Positions 1-12,691 of a stretch of DNA of 64,000 nt are shown here, one piece after another. The position numbers and the translations under genes were made by a program. This DNA comes from Stenogyne calaminthoides (taxonomy: Eukaryota; Streptophyta; Magnoliopsida; Lamiales; Lamiaceae). The notes beneath the pieces were generated by a model. It saw nothing but the letters and a program-made list of their open reading frames with translations. It ran no database searches and was not told where the DNA came from. The stretch lies in assembly GCA_037126765.1 (NCBI GenBank), contig JBBCBC010000024.1, forward strand, positions 19,441,554-19,505,553. Direction: 5' to 3'. Within the stretch, counting starts at the first letter, position 1, and every line of letters starts with the position of its first letter.

Positions 1-1421
1 TTTTCCGGGGCTGATCCAGGAGTTGCTTGTCTTTGATTTTATCGTATACCTCGTTCGGGATGGTAGTCAGCACTCACAACAACTTGACCTCGATTTCGTT
101 GTTAAAAGGCTTGAAGTTGTTAGCCTTGAATTGGGATTCCCCTTTCTTATGCGAACTTGGCGCAATGACCTCGGGCTTCTTTACCTCGTCCTCCGGGACC
201 TGCTCTTCCAAACGCATGGCCATCATTTCAGCCTGGCTAATGTGGTTCCCCGCTTTGAATCAGAACTCGGCGTATGAGCTCGAATATTCCTTGTACATGA
301 GTTTCCATAGTTTCGTTTTGAACTGAAGTCCTCGGACAGCACCCGTGACCTTTACTTCGTCTCCTATGGGTTTGCCGCCTAAAAGGAAATTGTTGACCCT
401 TTCGATGTAATCTCTGTTCGATTCAGTTGGTCCCTGTTAGATGGTCGCAAACAGTTTCTTCGTCGGCTGCCTCGGGGCCAGGGTGATGAAGTGGTTTAGG
501 AAAAGACAAGCGAGCTGATGGAAAGACTTGATGGAATTAGGCGTTAGGGACTTGAACCACCTATAAGCTTGGTCGCCCAAAGTAAGTGGGATAAACCGGC
601 ATTGAGTCGCGTCAGTTGCTCCTATCGAGGCCATGTGGTCGGAGAATTTTCCCAAGTGGATTGTAGGGTCAGAATTCCCGTTATACTGGTTGATTGAGGT
701 TGTGTTGATTTTGACTTGCGCGGGGGCATAGAAAATAGCGGGAACTAGGGGCAAGATCGGGACGATGGTCGATGTCGATGATCCCCCCTGCAGGTCCAAT
801 CGGTCTTGTAGCTTTTTCAAGGATTCCTTGATGGCCGCGAGCTGTTCGTCCCCGAGATGGGGGGTCGGAGAGCTCCTTGTGAGCCTAATCGGGTATGTAT
901 CGATGCTTTGGGCCGCTCGTCCTCTCGAGCTTGGAAGTCTTTCTCGACCTCGAAAGATGTCTCTAAGTTTCATTGGACCGTGAAAGAATTGGCTCTGGAT
1001 TCGTACTGGCGACCTTGAGGTCTCCGTGGTGCATGACTGCCCAATCGTTCAAAGACAGACTCCGATTGCTGGGGAAGTTGGAAACCATCCCGGTGGGGGA
1101 GGGGCTTTCCTCCTTGCGATTCCGAGTATGGCTTGCCCCGCCGGATTCCCTTGCCGTGTGGCTCGTCTTTGCGGGTCGGTTTCTAGACCGGGGCCCTCCG
1201 TCCATCTTTCTTTTCCCCGTGAAGCCAGAGGGACGATGGGATTCAGCTCGCAGGTGCAGGCCGCTGCGCTCTCCAGCGAGGTCGTGTTGACGTTGCCGGA
1301 GGATTCTCATTGCCTCTCGGAGGTCCTCCGGAGTTTTGATGTCATCCAGGTTCTTGAGGGGGCCCTCATTGCTGGAGGTGGCCTCCTGCCGGCCGGAGGA
1401 TTGTCTCCCAGCGGATCCCAT
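1..1421 (-). pseudogene. Ty3/gypsy gag polyprotein, 5' part, decayed
   Basis: This is the Gag structural protein region of an LTR retrotransposon, read right to left. The first frame (1421 down to 963) is a basic, Arg/Ser-rich N-terminal part beginning MGSAGRQSSG. A frameshift near 965 leads into the frame at 973-437. That frame holds the usual plant retrotransposon gag core, with YNGNSDPTIHLGKF, a Cys-x-Phe step, and then GDQAYRWFKSL and SFHQLACLFLNHF. The frame stops at 437-439, but gag-like sequence continues to about position 50 (for example RDYIERVNNFLLGG and NHISQAEMMAMRLEEQ) with further in-frame stops. The zinc knuckle and pol lie beyond the window edge. The LTR and primer site just to the right confirm orientation. 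The lineage is probably non-chromoviral (Athila/Tat-like); this is inferred from gag style and not proven. Confidence 0.85.
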
Positions 1422-1533
1422 ACCGAAAACCCCGATTTGGGACAGAGTTAGGGAGACTTGGGAGGGGTCTTTTGAGATATGAAGATTTGAAAGGGTAAAC
1501 CAATAGAAAATCTAGAAAAATTCTAGTGATATA

Positions 1534-1552
1534 ACCCTTCTTCTAGCGCCAA
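1534..1552 (-). other. Primer binding site of the gypsy element
   Basis: On the minus strand, immediately after the LTR end, the sequence reads TTGGCGCTAGAAGAAGGG. The TGGCGC start directly after the terminal CA of an LTR is the form of a tRNA 3'-end-complementary primer site. Which tRNA (Arg- or Asp-type) I cannot tell. Confidence 0.7.
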
Positions 1553-1553
1553 T

Positions 1554-2396
1554 TGTTGATACCAAAAATATGATGAGAGGATTAAAACATTTATGTGGCT
1601 TTGATTGGCATCAAACTTGTTTATGATTTTAAGGTAGTTGGGAATTAATGAAGAACAAAGGGAATGTTTCTCATTAATATCATGAACATACTATCTAATG
1701 CTTGGTTTATTAAAGGTATGAAAGCAATAAATTGCAAGAGTGTTTGGGCCAAAGGCCTCTTGTTTGGCTAGTAAAGCCTTTGTATTGAATGAGAATGTTG
1801 GAACCCCTTAATGAGCTTTAATTACATGTATTTATACTACAAACTCTTGGGGTGTAGCCCCTCTAGGGGCCTATAAGCTAGATATTAAATGGCTTGCAGG
1901 CTGCATTAATTGGTGCCGACCTCAGTCCCCGGGTAGAGTGTTGCAGCCGGTTTGTACAACGGCCTTCTCGTCTCAGGTTGCCCGCCGAAGGCCTTTGGTC
2001 CCTTTTCTGAGGTCGCGGGCTCGAATGTTGAGGTCGCAAACTTGACCCTTCCTCTTTAAGGCGTCCTGCTCCAGTTGTCCTCATGCTGACTAAAGAACAA
2101 CTTCCCGTTCGGGGAAGTCTTCCCCACCCCTGTTTACTTCCCGAGGTTCCAACATGCAGGCGCCGCCGTTAGGAAACCGCTTTTTGTGGGGACCGTGTCC
2201 CGGGGTCCCACTAATCCGCGACCAAGTACCCCGAGGAGGATGGAAGCTTACCCCGATCTCCGATTGATCGGGGCGATTCCGTATCGACGTCCTGCTTAGG
2301 TCGCTGGTAATCCTAGTCTGGGTTCCGCCCAAGTAATCTCGAGTGTTACTCTTAAATGCAAACCTTAACGTGCTATCTAATTATTCCATCACAACA
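1554..2396 (-). repeat. 5' LTR of the minus-strand gypsy element
   Basis: An 843-bp segment bounded on the plus strand by tgttgatacc and catcacaaca. Read on the minus strand it starts TGTTGTGATGG and ends GGTATCAACA, so TGTTG/CAACA forms the terminal inverted repeat. The primer site lies directly inside it. It is GC-richer than the flanks. The partner LTR is outside the window, so the target duplication cannot be checked; the outer flank begins ctact. Confidence 0.75.
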
Positions 2397-2770
2397 CTAC
2401 TAATGTTTCAATAGAATAGGTCTTCTGATCTTCTTCATCTGCTGATCTGATCTTTTGATCTAACCTATACATATTGAGTTCCCCCTCGACATGTGACCTA
2501 ATCTATTTCATCAGTTGTCTAACATGTTCACTTTGTTTCCTATCAATTCATCAGTCGACAAACAGGTTCGGCTGGTCCTATTACAATTGTTTTGGAATTT
2601 CCATCAACACTATAAATATCCCAACATGAAGAATTTTAAGAAATTTTTACTTTTCAATTAAAATAATTATTGTCCCGAAACACGACAAGTCAATAGCTAA
2701 AAATTCCAAAAGATTAATTTTAACGATATTTTGAGGTTATCAGCTTGTTGCCTTTTTTTATCCCTCTAGA
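2397..2770. other. Intergenic, nothing recognised
   Basis: AT-rich sequence with short gatct-rich stretches near 2420-2465. No reading frame, terminal repeat or RNA signal was found. Confidence 0.5.
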
Positions 2771-3300
2771 GATGAAATCGACGCCGATTCGAGGACGAAT
2801 CATTTCAAAAACGGGGAGAATGATGGAGATGAGATCGCGATGAATATCTTAATTTATTATAATCACTATTTGATTAGAAAATTAGTTATTAATGTAATTT
2901 ATTTAATTTATTAGCATTTATTATGTTTTCGTAATTAGTGTTAGGGTTTTCTTATTTAAGAGTCAGTCTTGTAGCCTTTTCAATCACTTGTTTATGAATA
3001 TTGAATTAAAGAAATCGAGAGAGTTTCTCGAATTTTCCTCATTGGCGTTATTCCTATGGGAATCAAGAGAGATTGAGAAGATTGTTTCGTTTGTTCACGT
3101 TTCTCCCTACATCAGTTTCACTCCAAAAAAATCAATTGTTTCGTCTGTCAAACCATTTTATTTCAAGACGGAAGCTACTTTACCCCTTGATCGATCATTC
3201 AACAAACCTTTAAAGATCACCAATCGTTCGAGGTTCTGCCCAAAATCCAGCCGGAAACTACAAAGGTTGTGATTTCACCCTTTGTGTAAAAGCGGCGTTC
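2771..3300 (+). mobile_element. Gypsy integrase tail, polypurine tract and start of 3' LTR
   Basis: At about 2785-2820 the sequence encodes the style of peptide that ends many plant gypsy pol genes (DSRT..HF..GEND). It runs through a purine tract (aaaaacggggagaa) directly into tgatggagat at 2821, a plausible LTR start. An LTR-like transcribed region follows, with agtcagtcttgtagcc at 2962 and then an A-rich leader. After about 3300 the sequence turns into other repeat fragments, so the LTR looks interrupted. Family assignment is inference from the ending motif and purine tract. Confidence 0.5.
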
Positions 3301-3369
3301 TTATTTCTTTGATAATTTTGTTGTTGACTGTATTTTGTTAAAATTTGTAGTAACAAACTATATATTCTT

Positions 3370-3530
3370 TGATGAATGAATTTCATGCTTGTATTTTTGG
3401 TTTTAAAATATTATAATGTTATGCTGCCAAAATTTACCCACATTGAAACTTTAAAACTGTGCTTGACTGGTTTTTGGCGATGTCGTCGAGCGCTCCAGTA
3501 AGTTGAAAATTTCTGTTTTAAAACTTAAAG
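3370..3530 (+). repeat. Fragment of gypsy LTR family G1
   Basis: Contains the G1 landmark run seen again near 4920, 9090 and (inverted) 56000: ttcatgcttgtatttttgg, then a phrase around atgctgccaaaatttac, then the gactggtttttggcgatg and cgtcgagcgct area. Only about 160 bp is present, embedded in other LTR-like sequence. Confidence 0.55.
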
Positions 3531-3559
3531 TAAATAAATAATATTAACTAGTTATTAAT

Positions 3560-4092
3560 ATTTCCACACGTGATAGTGAATAATATTTGAGGGTAGTCAT
3601 AGTGATAACTCCCAATATAAGAAAAATAGCGTATTGTTTTCTCAAGGCCGTGAGATACAGATTAAGGATAGTATTTTTCTCTTATACACTCTTATCATCT
3701 CTCATGACAAAAAGATAGAAGTCGGAAATATTGAAATCTATATCCTGTAAATACGTATAACTTAATATAATAGAAAGGGCATTTAACATTGTGAATAATG
3801 GAAGCAATTCGTGAATCAATTCTCATGGTTATTTTTCGGACTAAGAGAATCCAGTCGTACGTAGAACTCAGTCGGGTTCGATATTCTTCCTCCGTAAATT
3901 CTGGATTAGAGGTTAGTAAATTTCTTACCATCATGTTCCAACAATGGTATCAGAGCCATTGTGTTGGATTCGCATATGCGTTTAAGATTCTTGTACGGAT
4001 TATGCTTTGGGATATATTTTCTGATTTATATTTCGATCGAAGCGTGTTATTATTGATTTTTCAAAATTTCGATTTTCATGAAATGGTTGATT
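3560..4092 (+). other. LTR end and Met-tRNA primer site of a lost retroelement
   Basis: The stretch ending in catgttccaaca at 3943 is followed by tggtatcagagccattg at 3945. That is the standard primer-binding site complementary to initiator Met-tRNA in plant LTR retrotransposons. About 150 bp of leader follow, up to 4092, where a different LTR (G1) begins. No gag or pol remains. The LTR start cannot be fixed because of nested fragments upstream. Confidence 0.55.
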
Positions 4093-6500
4093 TGTAATAC
4101 CCCGTCCCATTTTTAATAAGAATAATAAAAGAAACGAACTTAATAACGTGAATATTTAATTTAAAGATTTTTTTTCTAATGATTTTAGAACGTGTAATTT
4201 ACTAAGATTTTATTTCAGGGAATTGAACGAGTATTTTGAGCCAAACCACTCCTAGCATTTTAAGAAATAAAATATTTAAATCAAACTTTTACCATAAGAT
4301 GCTAATAAACATATTCAGAGTAAAGAATATTAAATAAATTAAACTTCCATATATAAAAATTGGAAATCTGACGAATTATAAAAACGACGATGAGAAATCG
4401 ACCTAGCCTAACTAAATTAGATTTTTTGAAGAATTTATTTTTGTATACAATACAAATAGTAAGCAGTAGGAAGCTTCACTTCAAAATTAAATCTTGCTAG
4501 TTCCCTCATTCAAAATCAACTGTTTCACCCTCAATCCAAAGAATCATCCAATCCATTTCAAGAGTTCTTCCTCCATCCATGAATATCTTTGACATAAATG
4601 ATTGAAATCCATGGAATTAAGAAAACACCATCTTATTTCCTCTTGTTTTCTTCAAGTTTTTTTCACTTTCCAACTCTTTTCCTTTGAATCAAAGGAAAGA
4701 TCGTCTCCTCCAAGTAACTAGAAGACTTTCCAACGTCCTACTCCTCTAAAACGTCCAAATTCTAGGTTTAACCGAGAAGAAAACAAGAAGAGGTAATTTA
4801 GCAAACTCAATTCAAAATTCGTGCTTGTATGACCTTCGGTGAAGTGTTTGGGTGCTTAAATGTGTTGAAAATTGCTAGTTTAGGACTTCTATGTTTTGTT
4901 TGAAGTACATACTTCATGCTCGTATTTTTTGTTTTAAAAAGATTATAACATTATGCTACCGAAATTTACGCTAAAAATTTTCAAGTTGAAATATTAAAAC
5001 TATGCTCTACTGATTTTTGGCTACGCCATCAAGTGCTTTGTTATGTTGAAAATTATTGTTTAAAAACATCTATGTGTCCATTGTTTAAAATATTGTAACG
5101 TTATGCTGCCCGTTTTTGTGCACGAACATACCTACTTGAAACTGCAAAATTGAAAAATAGATTTAAAGTTAGTTCTGAAGCTCATATCATTCAAACGAAA
5201 AATGGATTTTGACGTGAAACAAATTGGAAAATAATCTTTGATCAGTGGTTAAACTACATGTAAAAAATGGTGTTCTTTGATCTGTTAAATTAAAAGTTAC
5301 ATGCTTTTGCATTGGCTCTGATGAATGCTCTATGTTAAAAAATGACAGCTATATTATTTTTGGAGCCACCTCTTCCGGGATGTTAATTGGATTAACCGTT
5401 TGACATGAAATGGCTCGCAAAAATGGAAGAAAATCACAAATTCTGGGACACTAACTTTCTAAAAAATGTCAAAACTGAAATTTGAACTTTTAAAAAACTC
5501 AATAACTGGTACAATAAATTATTTGGATGACTTTCTTTCACACAAATGATATGTGTTTTATTTTCCCTTTTATGCCACTTATTTGGAACACCTTTAGGAC
5601 CTTTTCTTAAGAAATCACATGTTTTTAATTTAGATAATTTTTCATACACTATACACATGACCTTTGTAGAAAATCTAAAGATGTAGTCCTAAACTATAAC
5701 TAGTCATAAACATGCTCCTCAAAGTTCATAAGATTTTGACTTACAAATAAAGAGTTATGAATTTTTTAAGTTTATATTGTGAATCTGAAGAACAGCAGAA
5801 CTTCTTGATTTACTGGGACTTTGTAGATACGACTTCTTTTTATAAAAATCATAATCAAATACTAAATGCTCTTATCTGTCTCTGTGAATTATTTGATTAT
5901 TTTTAGTACTAAATAAACAATTTTACAAAACTGGTTTTTAAAACTGTGTCAAGCAGAAAAAAATAGACCTTAAAGCTCTACCTTACAAGTAATAATTTTG
6001 GAACATCTTTAATAGACTTCAATATCCGTTTTAAATAGTAAAAGTTCGATAAAAGCTTACGAGTAAGAAAATCTTAAGAACGGAGTTTAACATCCTTGTT
6101 AAACTTATAAATAATTTACTTAAATCAAGAGTAATTATGATGTGAACATGAAAATATTATACTAGGTGAAGTGCTGCTCAAAACAAAGCTCGGACGATCT
6201 TTTGCAACGCTCGAAGCTCACAAATAGGTTTTAAGTTTGTAAGTTTTCTTAAAAGTTAACAAAGTGGGTGACACTATTTATATTGCACTGGATTATGTTA
6301 CAGGGATTGTTGGTGTATTCTGAACTAAACTAAACTAAACATAAATCTATAACCAAAGAACACAATAATACAAGTAAATAAGAATATATGGTTTCTAAAA
6401 TAAGCTTATGATTATGATTATGATTATGATATGAGATATATGATATGCAATAAAGGAGACGATGGGAATTGCACGTGGTAAGTCGTTACCAATGTAAGGG
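4093..6500 (+). repeat. Gypsy LTR, family G1, copy A (3' truncated)
   Basis: Starts tgtaataccccg, a form of the TGTAACACCCC terminus common on plant chromovirus LTRs. It shares an ordered set of segments with copy B: the cttatttcctcttgttttc leader area (4630), tttgaagtacatacttc (4899), the gctacgccatcaagtgct area (5020), and the gaattgcacgtggtaagtc area near 6467. It lacks the GGGGTGTTACA end and breaks off near 6500. A short (gattat)n run lies at about 6410-6430. Its small reading frames are not conserved in copy B and are not genes. Confidence 0.6.
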
Positions 6501-7210
6501 AGACTATTTTGCAATTTCCATTCCCACCATTCCATCCCACCACGCAACCAACTAGCACCCCTCGGTGCGAAAATCGCAAAAAAAGGAAACCATGTTAAAT
6601 ATCATTTTCCTCGTAGATTAATATCAAAACACATAAAACTTAGAATTGTTGCAACCTTTAAATTCAAGTACAATCTTAAACCATGTAATGATTTATATAA
6701 AAAAAAAAAACTAATTTTATACAACAATTCGTTTTGAAAGATTAAATTCTTTTATCTAAATATTATAATTATAAAAAAAGAAAAAAAATTATGAAAAATT
6801 ATGAAAAATCTCAAAGTTATAATAAATGAATATAAATTAATTAAAAGCCTGCAATTAATAAATTTGTGTAAATTTTGAAACTTTTACTAAAAGAAGAACA
6901 AATTAATTTTGGATTACCTGATGTGGCGCACATGTTTAAATAAAAAAAAAAATTACTTTTTCCTTTCTTGCATCAATAAATATTCCACCTCACTAACCAG
7001 ATCATGCATGTTTCGCATAACAAAATTTAAAACTAAAGGGATTATATTATTTTAGGCCAGTAAGTTTACCACTTTCTAAACATTGTCCACTTAATTTCAA
7101 CTATTTATCTTGATCCAGTAAGTTGAACACATTTGTTATTTTTGTCCAGTAACTTGCTACAGTTGGTTACCAACTGTTGACTGCATACGTACGTGACATT
7201 TTGTTTAACT
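6500..7210. other. AT-rich intergenic with a possible half foldback
   Basis: No coding potential seen. From about 7040 to 7200 phrases of the type 'ccagtaagtt...ccagtaactt' resemble one arm of a MITE of the type at 7220, but no matching second arm was found. Confidence 0.4.
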
Positions 7211-7219
7211 TTTTAATTC

Positions 7220-7798
7220 GGTATTAAATTTTATTTTTAGTTCTGTAACTTTGCATCGCGTTTTGAAATTTGCCCCGATTGTTTTGACTTTTTGATTTTG
7301 ATATTGTAAGTTTCTAATTTTTTTTAAATTGGTCTCTAACATGTTGCAGCAGGTTACCAAGCAGATAGCGGCCACATGTGTAATTATTTTGTTTTTTCCT
7401 TTAATTTTAAATCGCCACTTTAACTCTTTTAATCCGTATAAATTTGATCGAGTTTTGGGTCGGGTTTAAAAATAATTTGTATATTAAAAGACAAAGCGAA
7501 CTGGGTCCGTTTACTGGTCTAAACTGACCGAAAAATCACCCTTCCACCCTAAAAAAATACGCAGAAACATCCCGACTCAAAATTCTTAGGATTAAAAAAG
7601 TATAGGTGACATTTCTAAATTAAAGGAAAATATAAAATAATTACATAGGTGGCGATTACCTGTTAGTGACCTGCTACAGCAGGTTAAAGGACCAATTTCA
7701 AAGTTTTTGATATAACTAACTTATAGGATTAAAGTCAAAACAATTGGAACCAATTTCAATACGAAGCAAAGTTACTGGACTACAAAAAATTTAGTCCC
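7220..7798. mobile_element. MITE-1, Mutator-type foldback element
   Basis: A 579-bp element with long terminal inverted repeats. The left arm (7220-about 7400) and the reverse complement of the right arm (about 7620-7798) share tagt-c-gtaactttgc, attgttttgacttt, an aaattggtc phrase and a gcagcaggt phrase. It is flanked by the perfect 9-bp direct repeat ttttaattc at 7211-7219 and 7799-7807. Long inverted repeats, a 9-bp target duplication and no coding capacity fit a non-autonomous Mutator-like element. Confidence 0.8.
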
Positions 7799-7947
7799 TT
7801 TTAATTCACATAACATTAAGTGATTGAAGTTCTTATATTGATGTGATATTATTTATTTCAACAATTCATTAAAATTAATAGACAATATAAAGGATTGGAT
7901 ATTTAAAAACTCAGAAGTTTTATACTCCTTCGGTTAGAGTTCACCAT

Positions 7948-8508
7948 GAACACGTCATATCCGAACAAAAAGATGATTGTTTGTAAGTTTAACCTGCGAC
8001 AATATTTAAAATTAATGGTTTATTTAAAATTATAAAATATATATAATTAAATATTATTACTATATGTAAACTATATAAGAGAAAAATATCAAGAAATAGA
8101 GTATGCAAGTACATACCCATTGAAACATATGGATCCGCCTCTGTATATAGATTCAATCTCATAACTTATTTTGTCGATGATTTACTCCCAATTTACATTC
8201 CAAGTTTGTTGGGAAATGCAAAACGTTTCTCAACATAAATTTACGAATAATATACCGATGGAATCGTATTTTAACGTAGAGCAATCCAATACAAATAAAA
8301 TAACACAATTCATTATGTACTATTCGTAATTCGCGGTTAAACTTTACGAAAATTTTCAAAAAATTATTTAATTTTCACAAACGGTGCGTCCAAAAATTAA
8401 GAAATTTTCCAGATAGGCTCATCAACGCAAAATCTGTAACTCCTCGACCCTTGCGGTTTTGACACTCTAAACTCAACCCGGTCGCCACTTAGTGACCATA
8501 AAACCTGA
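7948..8508. repeat. X segment, copy 1
   Basis: Closely matches 16699-17310 and 23006-23615 in the same orientation. Landmarks are cacgtcatatccgaac, the atgattgtttgtaagt run, a short palindromic tatgcaagtacatacccat run, ggatccgcctctg, and the fixed cgccacttagtgacc tail directly before a G1 LTR start. No gene is visible; the 66-aa minus-strand frame at 8159-8359 is not preserved in the other copies. Confidence 0.75.
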
Positions 8509-11500
8509 TGTAACACCCTGAAAATTTAAAGTCAGTTATATTTTTAAAACTTTCACAAGAGATTTTTTTTACCAATTAATATTTTAAAAACTTAAATTTA
8601 TCTTTCAATATTTACAAAATATATTTTTATCAAAATTGTGTCACTGAAACGTTTCAGTAAAATAAATTGAATGTTTAAAAAATACACTAAATTCGCACGA
8701 TGCACCTAGTTAAGACCTACTCTTATTTAATGCTATATTGTAAATAATGTACACAACTATAAAAAAAAATCACTTGAATATGAGAAATAAGAAGAACACC
8801 TCTCTTATTTCCTCTTATTTCTTCATCTTACTTACTTTCCATTTCTTTTTCTTTAAATCGAAGTCAGGATCGTCTTCTCCAAGTAAATACGATACTCCCC
8901 GACGTCCTACTTCTTTGAAAACATCCAAGTTCTAGGCTTAACCAAGAAAAAAGCAACAAGAGATAATTTAACAAACCCGTTTTAAAGTACATACTTCATG
9001 CTCGTTCGTATGTTCGGCAAAGAAATTGAGTGCTTAAACTTGATGGAAATTGCTAGCTTAGCACTTCTACATGTTGTTTGAAGTACATACTTCATGCTCG
9101 TATTCTTGGTTTACAAAAATTGTACCGTTATGCTGCCGAAATTTACACTCAAAGTTGTCAAGTTGAAACATTAAAAACTGTGATCGACTGATTTTCGGCT
9201 ACACCGTCGAATGCTCTATTGCATTGAAAAATTATTTTAAAACATCTACATGCTCCCTTATGTGTGTAGTATATGATTGTAGTCTCGGTATTCAAGTTTA
9301 GTGTCATTACGCTGCTCGTTTTTACGCTCGAACATAGTCACTCAAAAAAAAAACTGGAATTTCTGGAATAAACTGCTACTCAAATTTCAACTACAAACTT
9401 TAAAAATAATTTCATATCTTGAGATTTAGAAATCATTTTGAGATAAAACTAGGTGCAATTCAAACTTCATCGAGTGTACTATATTCATATAAAATTTTGT
9501 AATTTTTCATCAGGTAGATTCGGAGTTATGATTTTTTTCAAAAAGATGCGACGTACTGAAACAAAAAAAAAACTGGAATTTTCCTTTTAACAAGAAATTG
9601 GTCTCAAGTACCTAACTTTCGTGACGTTTATAACAAACTTTCGTTCATTTTTTTCAACATATTTTCTTGCCAATAAACTTTAGACTACCGGTTTTAAAAG
9701 TCCTAAAGTTTCGTGTCGATCAGATTAGCCGTTTGACGGAAAACAAATTTTGAATATAGCAAGAAACTATACTTTTAATCTTTTTCTTTTTTCGGCAAAA
9801 ATTTGACAATTTATGTTTCGAGCCTTGTCTAGAGCCTATAAACACAGTTAAAATTATTAAAATAATTTATAATGTTCTGGCAACTAAGTTGGTGAGAATT
9901 GGATAGCCAAAAATATTTTATTTCGTTTTACCAAAATTAATAGTAAAATTTTGGGACATTAACTTTTCAAAAAATGTCAAAACTGAGAATTGTAACTTTT
10001 GAAAACTTATTGGATAGTACTATAATTATTTGGATAATTTTATTTTCTTTCACGAACCTTATGTGTTTCATTTCTCCTTTTGTGACACAAAATATAAGTC
10101 CTTTAGGACTTCTCCTTGAGAAATAATTTCGGGACATCATTAATAAACTCTAATAGCCGTGTTAGTAAAATTTGGATAAATATTACGAGTAAATAAAACT
10201 TTAAGAAAAGAGCCTAACATCCTCATTAGACCTACGAATAATTTACTTCAATAAAAAAAATTAATAACGAAAACATGAAAATATTGTGCTAGGTGAAGTG
10301 TTGCTGGAATTAATACTCGAACTCTCTAAACCGTTTTCAAGTCTTATAACTTTTCTTAAAGTTAACGAGGTGGGTGTCATTATTGTATTGCCTTGAATGT
10401 TATATGGATTGTTGGTGTATTCTGAACTAAACTTAACAAATATATATAAATCTATAACTAAGAACACAAGAAAACAATTAATAAAATAGACAAGCTTATG
10501 AATGATATGATATGTGTCTTATGAGATGCATAATATGCGATTTCACGAAGGAGGTGGGAAGATGCAAAAGGGGATTGCACGTGGTAGCTGTTACCAGTGT
10601 CCCACTAGAATAACTCAGGGATTTAATTGCTAAATGCTCTAAACAATTAATTCTAACGAAATCGTGAATTTTAATTAGCGAAATTACAAGCTTACAATAT
10701 AGATATGAGGTGGGATTAACACCGAGCGGTAATAAGCATCACACTAAACAAATATCTTCTTATATATTTCTTAACCACATAGCATACATGGCTAAAAATT
10801 GTCCACCCCTGCTTTCACTATCCCTAAAGAAATTAGTTATTAAAATTAAAGATTAATCCTTCTTTCTAAGCAACACCCCAACGTCTTCCTCCTTGCTATA
10901 TATACCCCCGATTATCTCCATCAATTCATCACTTCCAACCCAAAACGCCGAAACGCTGCAGAAAAATCAAGCCAAGCATACTCCACATAAAAGAACACAA
11001 CACCATCACCTCCTTCCCTTCAAACGGACCATCAGCTCCAATCAAGCAAGTTACTCCCCTTCAATCATTTAATTTGATAGATCAATTCCTCCATTCCAGC
11101 AGCAAGGAAGAGCTTCTTCCATCGTCTAATATTCAGTTTTGTGAAGGAAATAACAAAGGTAATCTTCGAACTCGAAACTGTGTTCGTACAATTTTCGGTG
11201 AGGTGATTGAGTGCTTAAACATGTTGGTATTTGATAGATTAGGACTTTTACGTGTTGGAAGTGCATAGTTCGTGCTCGTATTTTTGGTTTTCAAAAATTG
11301 TACCGTTATGCTGCACGTGGTAGCTGTTACTAGTGTCCCACATGATAATTATCATGCGATGTAGGTTGGAAGTGACAAGGGGATTGCATGTGGTCGGAGC
11401 AACCAGTGTCCCAAATGAATCTAAGGGTCTAAATGAAATGCTCATGATCAAATGATCATGATGAATGATATCTTATGAACATCATTAATGTTTAAGAAAT

Positions 11501-12142
11501 TAAGCTACTAATAAGATTACCATAAGATACCGAACTACGAATGAGTTTATACGATGACTTCGAGCAACCCTCCAAAAATCATCTACGCAAAAGTGTATAA
11601 ATAAATCTTTAATAAAATACCAAGTTAATTATATTTTGGCGTACTGTCAATCTGTATAGCAGCGTGCAGGATGCCCATACGTGAGAAGTAGCTCACGCTC
11701 CCCCTTTTAATACCATTTCAGGTTTCGACTTCGAGGGGCAAGAGCAGCAGCAGGATTGACACGGAGTTTCCCATACATTAATAATATTGATGCATATATA
11801 TCTATATATTTATATAGAACTCTAACATAAATGCTTCGCTTTTATAATTGGCGAATTAATCCTTATGCCGAGCAACAAACTCTTTTAAAAAGTTGCTTGA
11901 TGATTAAAATGTATTCTATCTTCTAATCGACTGATTTTTTATATTATGGAACAATCTAGTTTTAATAAAGGGGACCACACTACTCATGATTTATAAATCA
12001 TTATTAACTGTGAAAACTTATATCTTTTACTCGATGCATTACTTAATATTTTTTTTAAATTCGGGTTTTTGGTTACTAAGTGACAACTCAAATCTAGAGT
12101 GTTAAAGCGATAAAGGCTTCATTCTGGATTCGGGGTGTTACA
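8509..12142 (+). repeat. Gypsy LTR family G1, copy B, with internal duplication
   Basis: Begins tgtaacaccc and ends ggattcggggtgttaca, giving inverted TGTAACACCCC/GGGGTGTTACA ends. The ordered G1 landmarks occur at 8790-8960, 9070-9210 and 10540-10610. A second G1-like leader at about 11150-11310 (preceded by a tatatata box near 10897) shows that a related LTR piece is nested or duplicated inside. The phrase cacgtggtagctgttac recurs at 10575 and 11313, with a degenerate third copy near 11387. At about 3.6 kb it is long for one LTR, so it is probably composite. No protein-coding region. Confidence 0.6.
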
Positions 12143-12691
12143 GTGAATCCCCAAAATTGAATTTTGCACCAAAATCACATAATCCCCATAGGAAATCCCT
12201 ATCCCCAAAATCGCATACACAAATTTGGTTCAGATTTACTGGAAAAAAAAATTCTACCTCAAATTTGCAGAACTACACATTAAATAAAAACAGCAATTAA
12301 AATAAAATCAATCTCAAATTGCAAATAAATTTCCATCCATTTCATAAAATTGATCGAATCTCAATAAACAATTCATAAATTTAGTTTAAGGAGGTGTTGA
12401 GTGAGTGGCAATAGACAATAGGTGGACTGAAGGGGGGAAGAGAAATTGAGGGATTACATTTAATTTTGTTTAATTTTGGAACATGGGAACATATTTTATT
12501 TTGAAACATTGACAGGAGAATTAGTTTTTAAGGTTTGGAATATGGATTTAAATAATTTATTTTATTTTTTTAGATTTTATTTATTTTATTTTATTTTGTT
12601 TTTAATTTACCTTTTTAATATTTTTTATATTTATGATTTAGACATTTCTTCCTATGTGTAGTTTGACATAAAAAAATAATAGTTTAGGCGA

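Noticed and set aside
973..1451. Plus-strand frames over the gag region
   Set aside because: Shadows of the GC-rich minus-strand gag frame.
2988..3272. 94-codon plus-strand frame
   Set aside because: Lies in an LTR-like transcribed region; composition and lack of any motif argue against a gene.
2821..3943. A single 1.1-kb LTR from the purine tract to the Met-tRNA site
   Set aside because: The interior contains a G1 LTR fragment and the two ends do not form a good inverted repeat, so it is more likely a mosaic of at least two elements.
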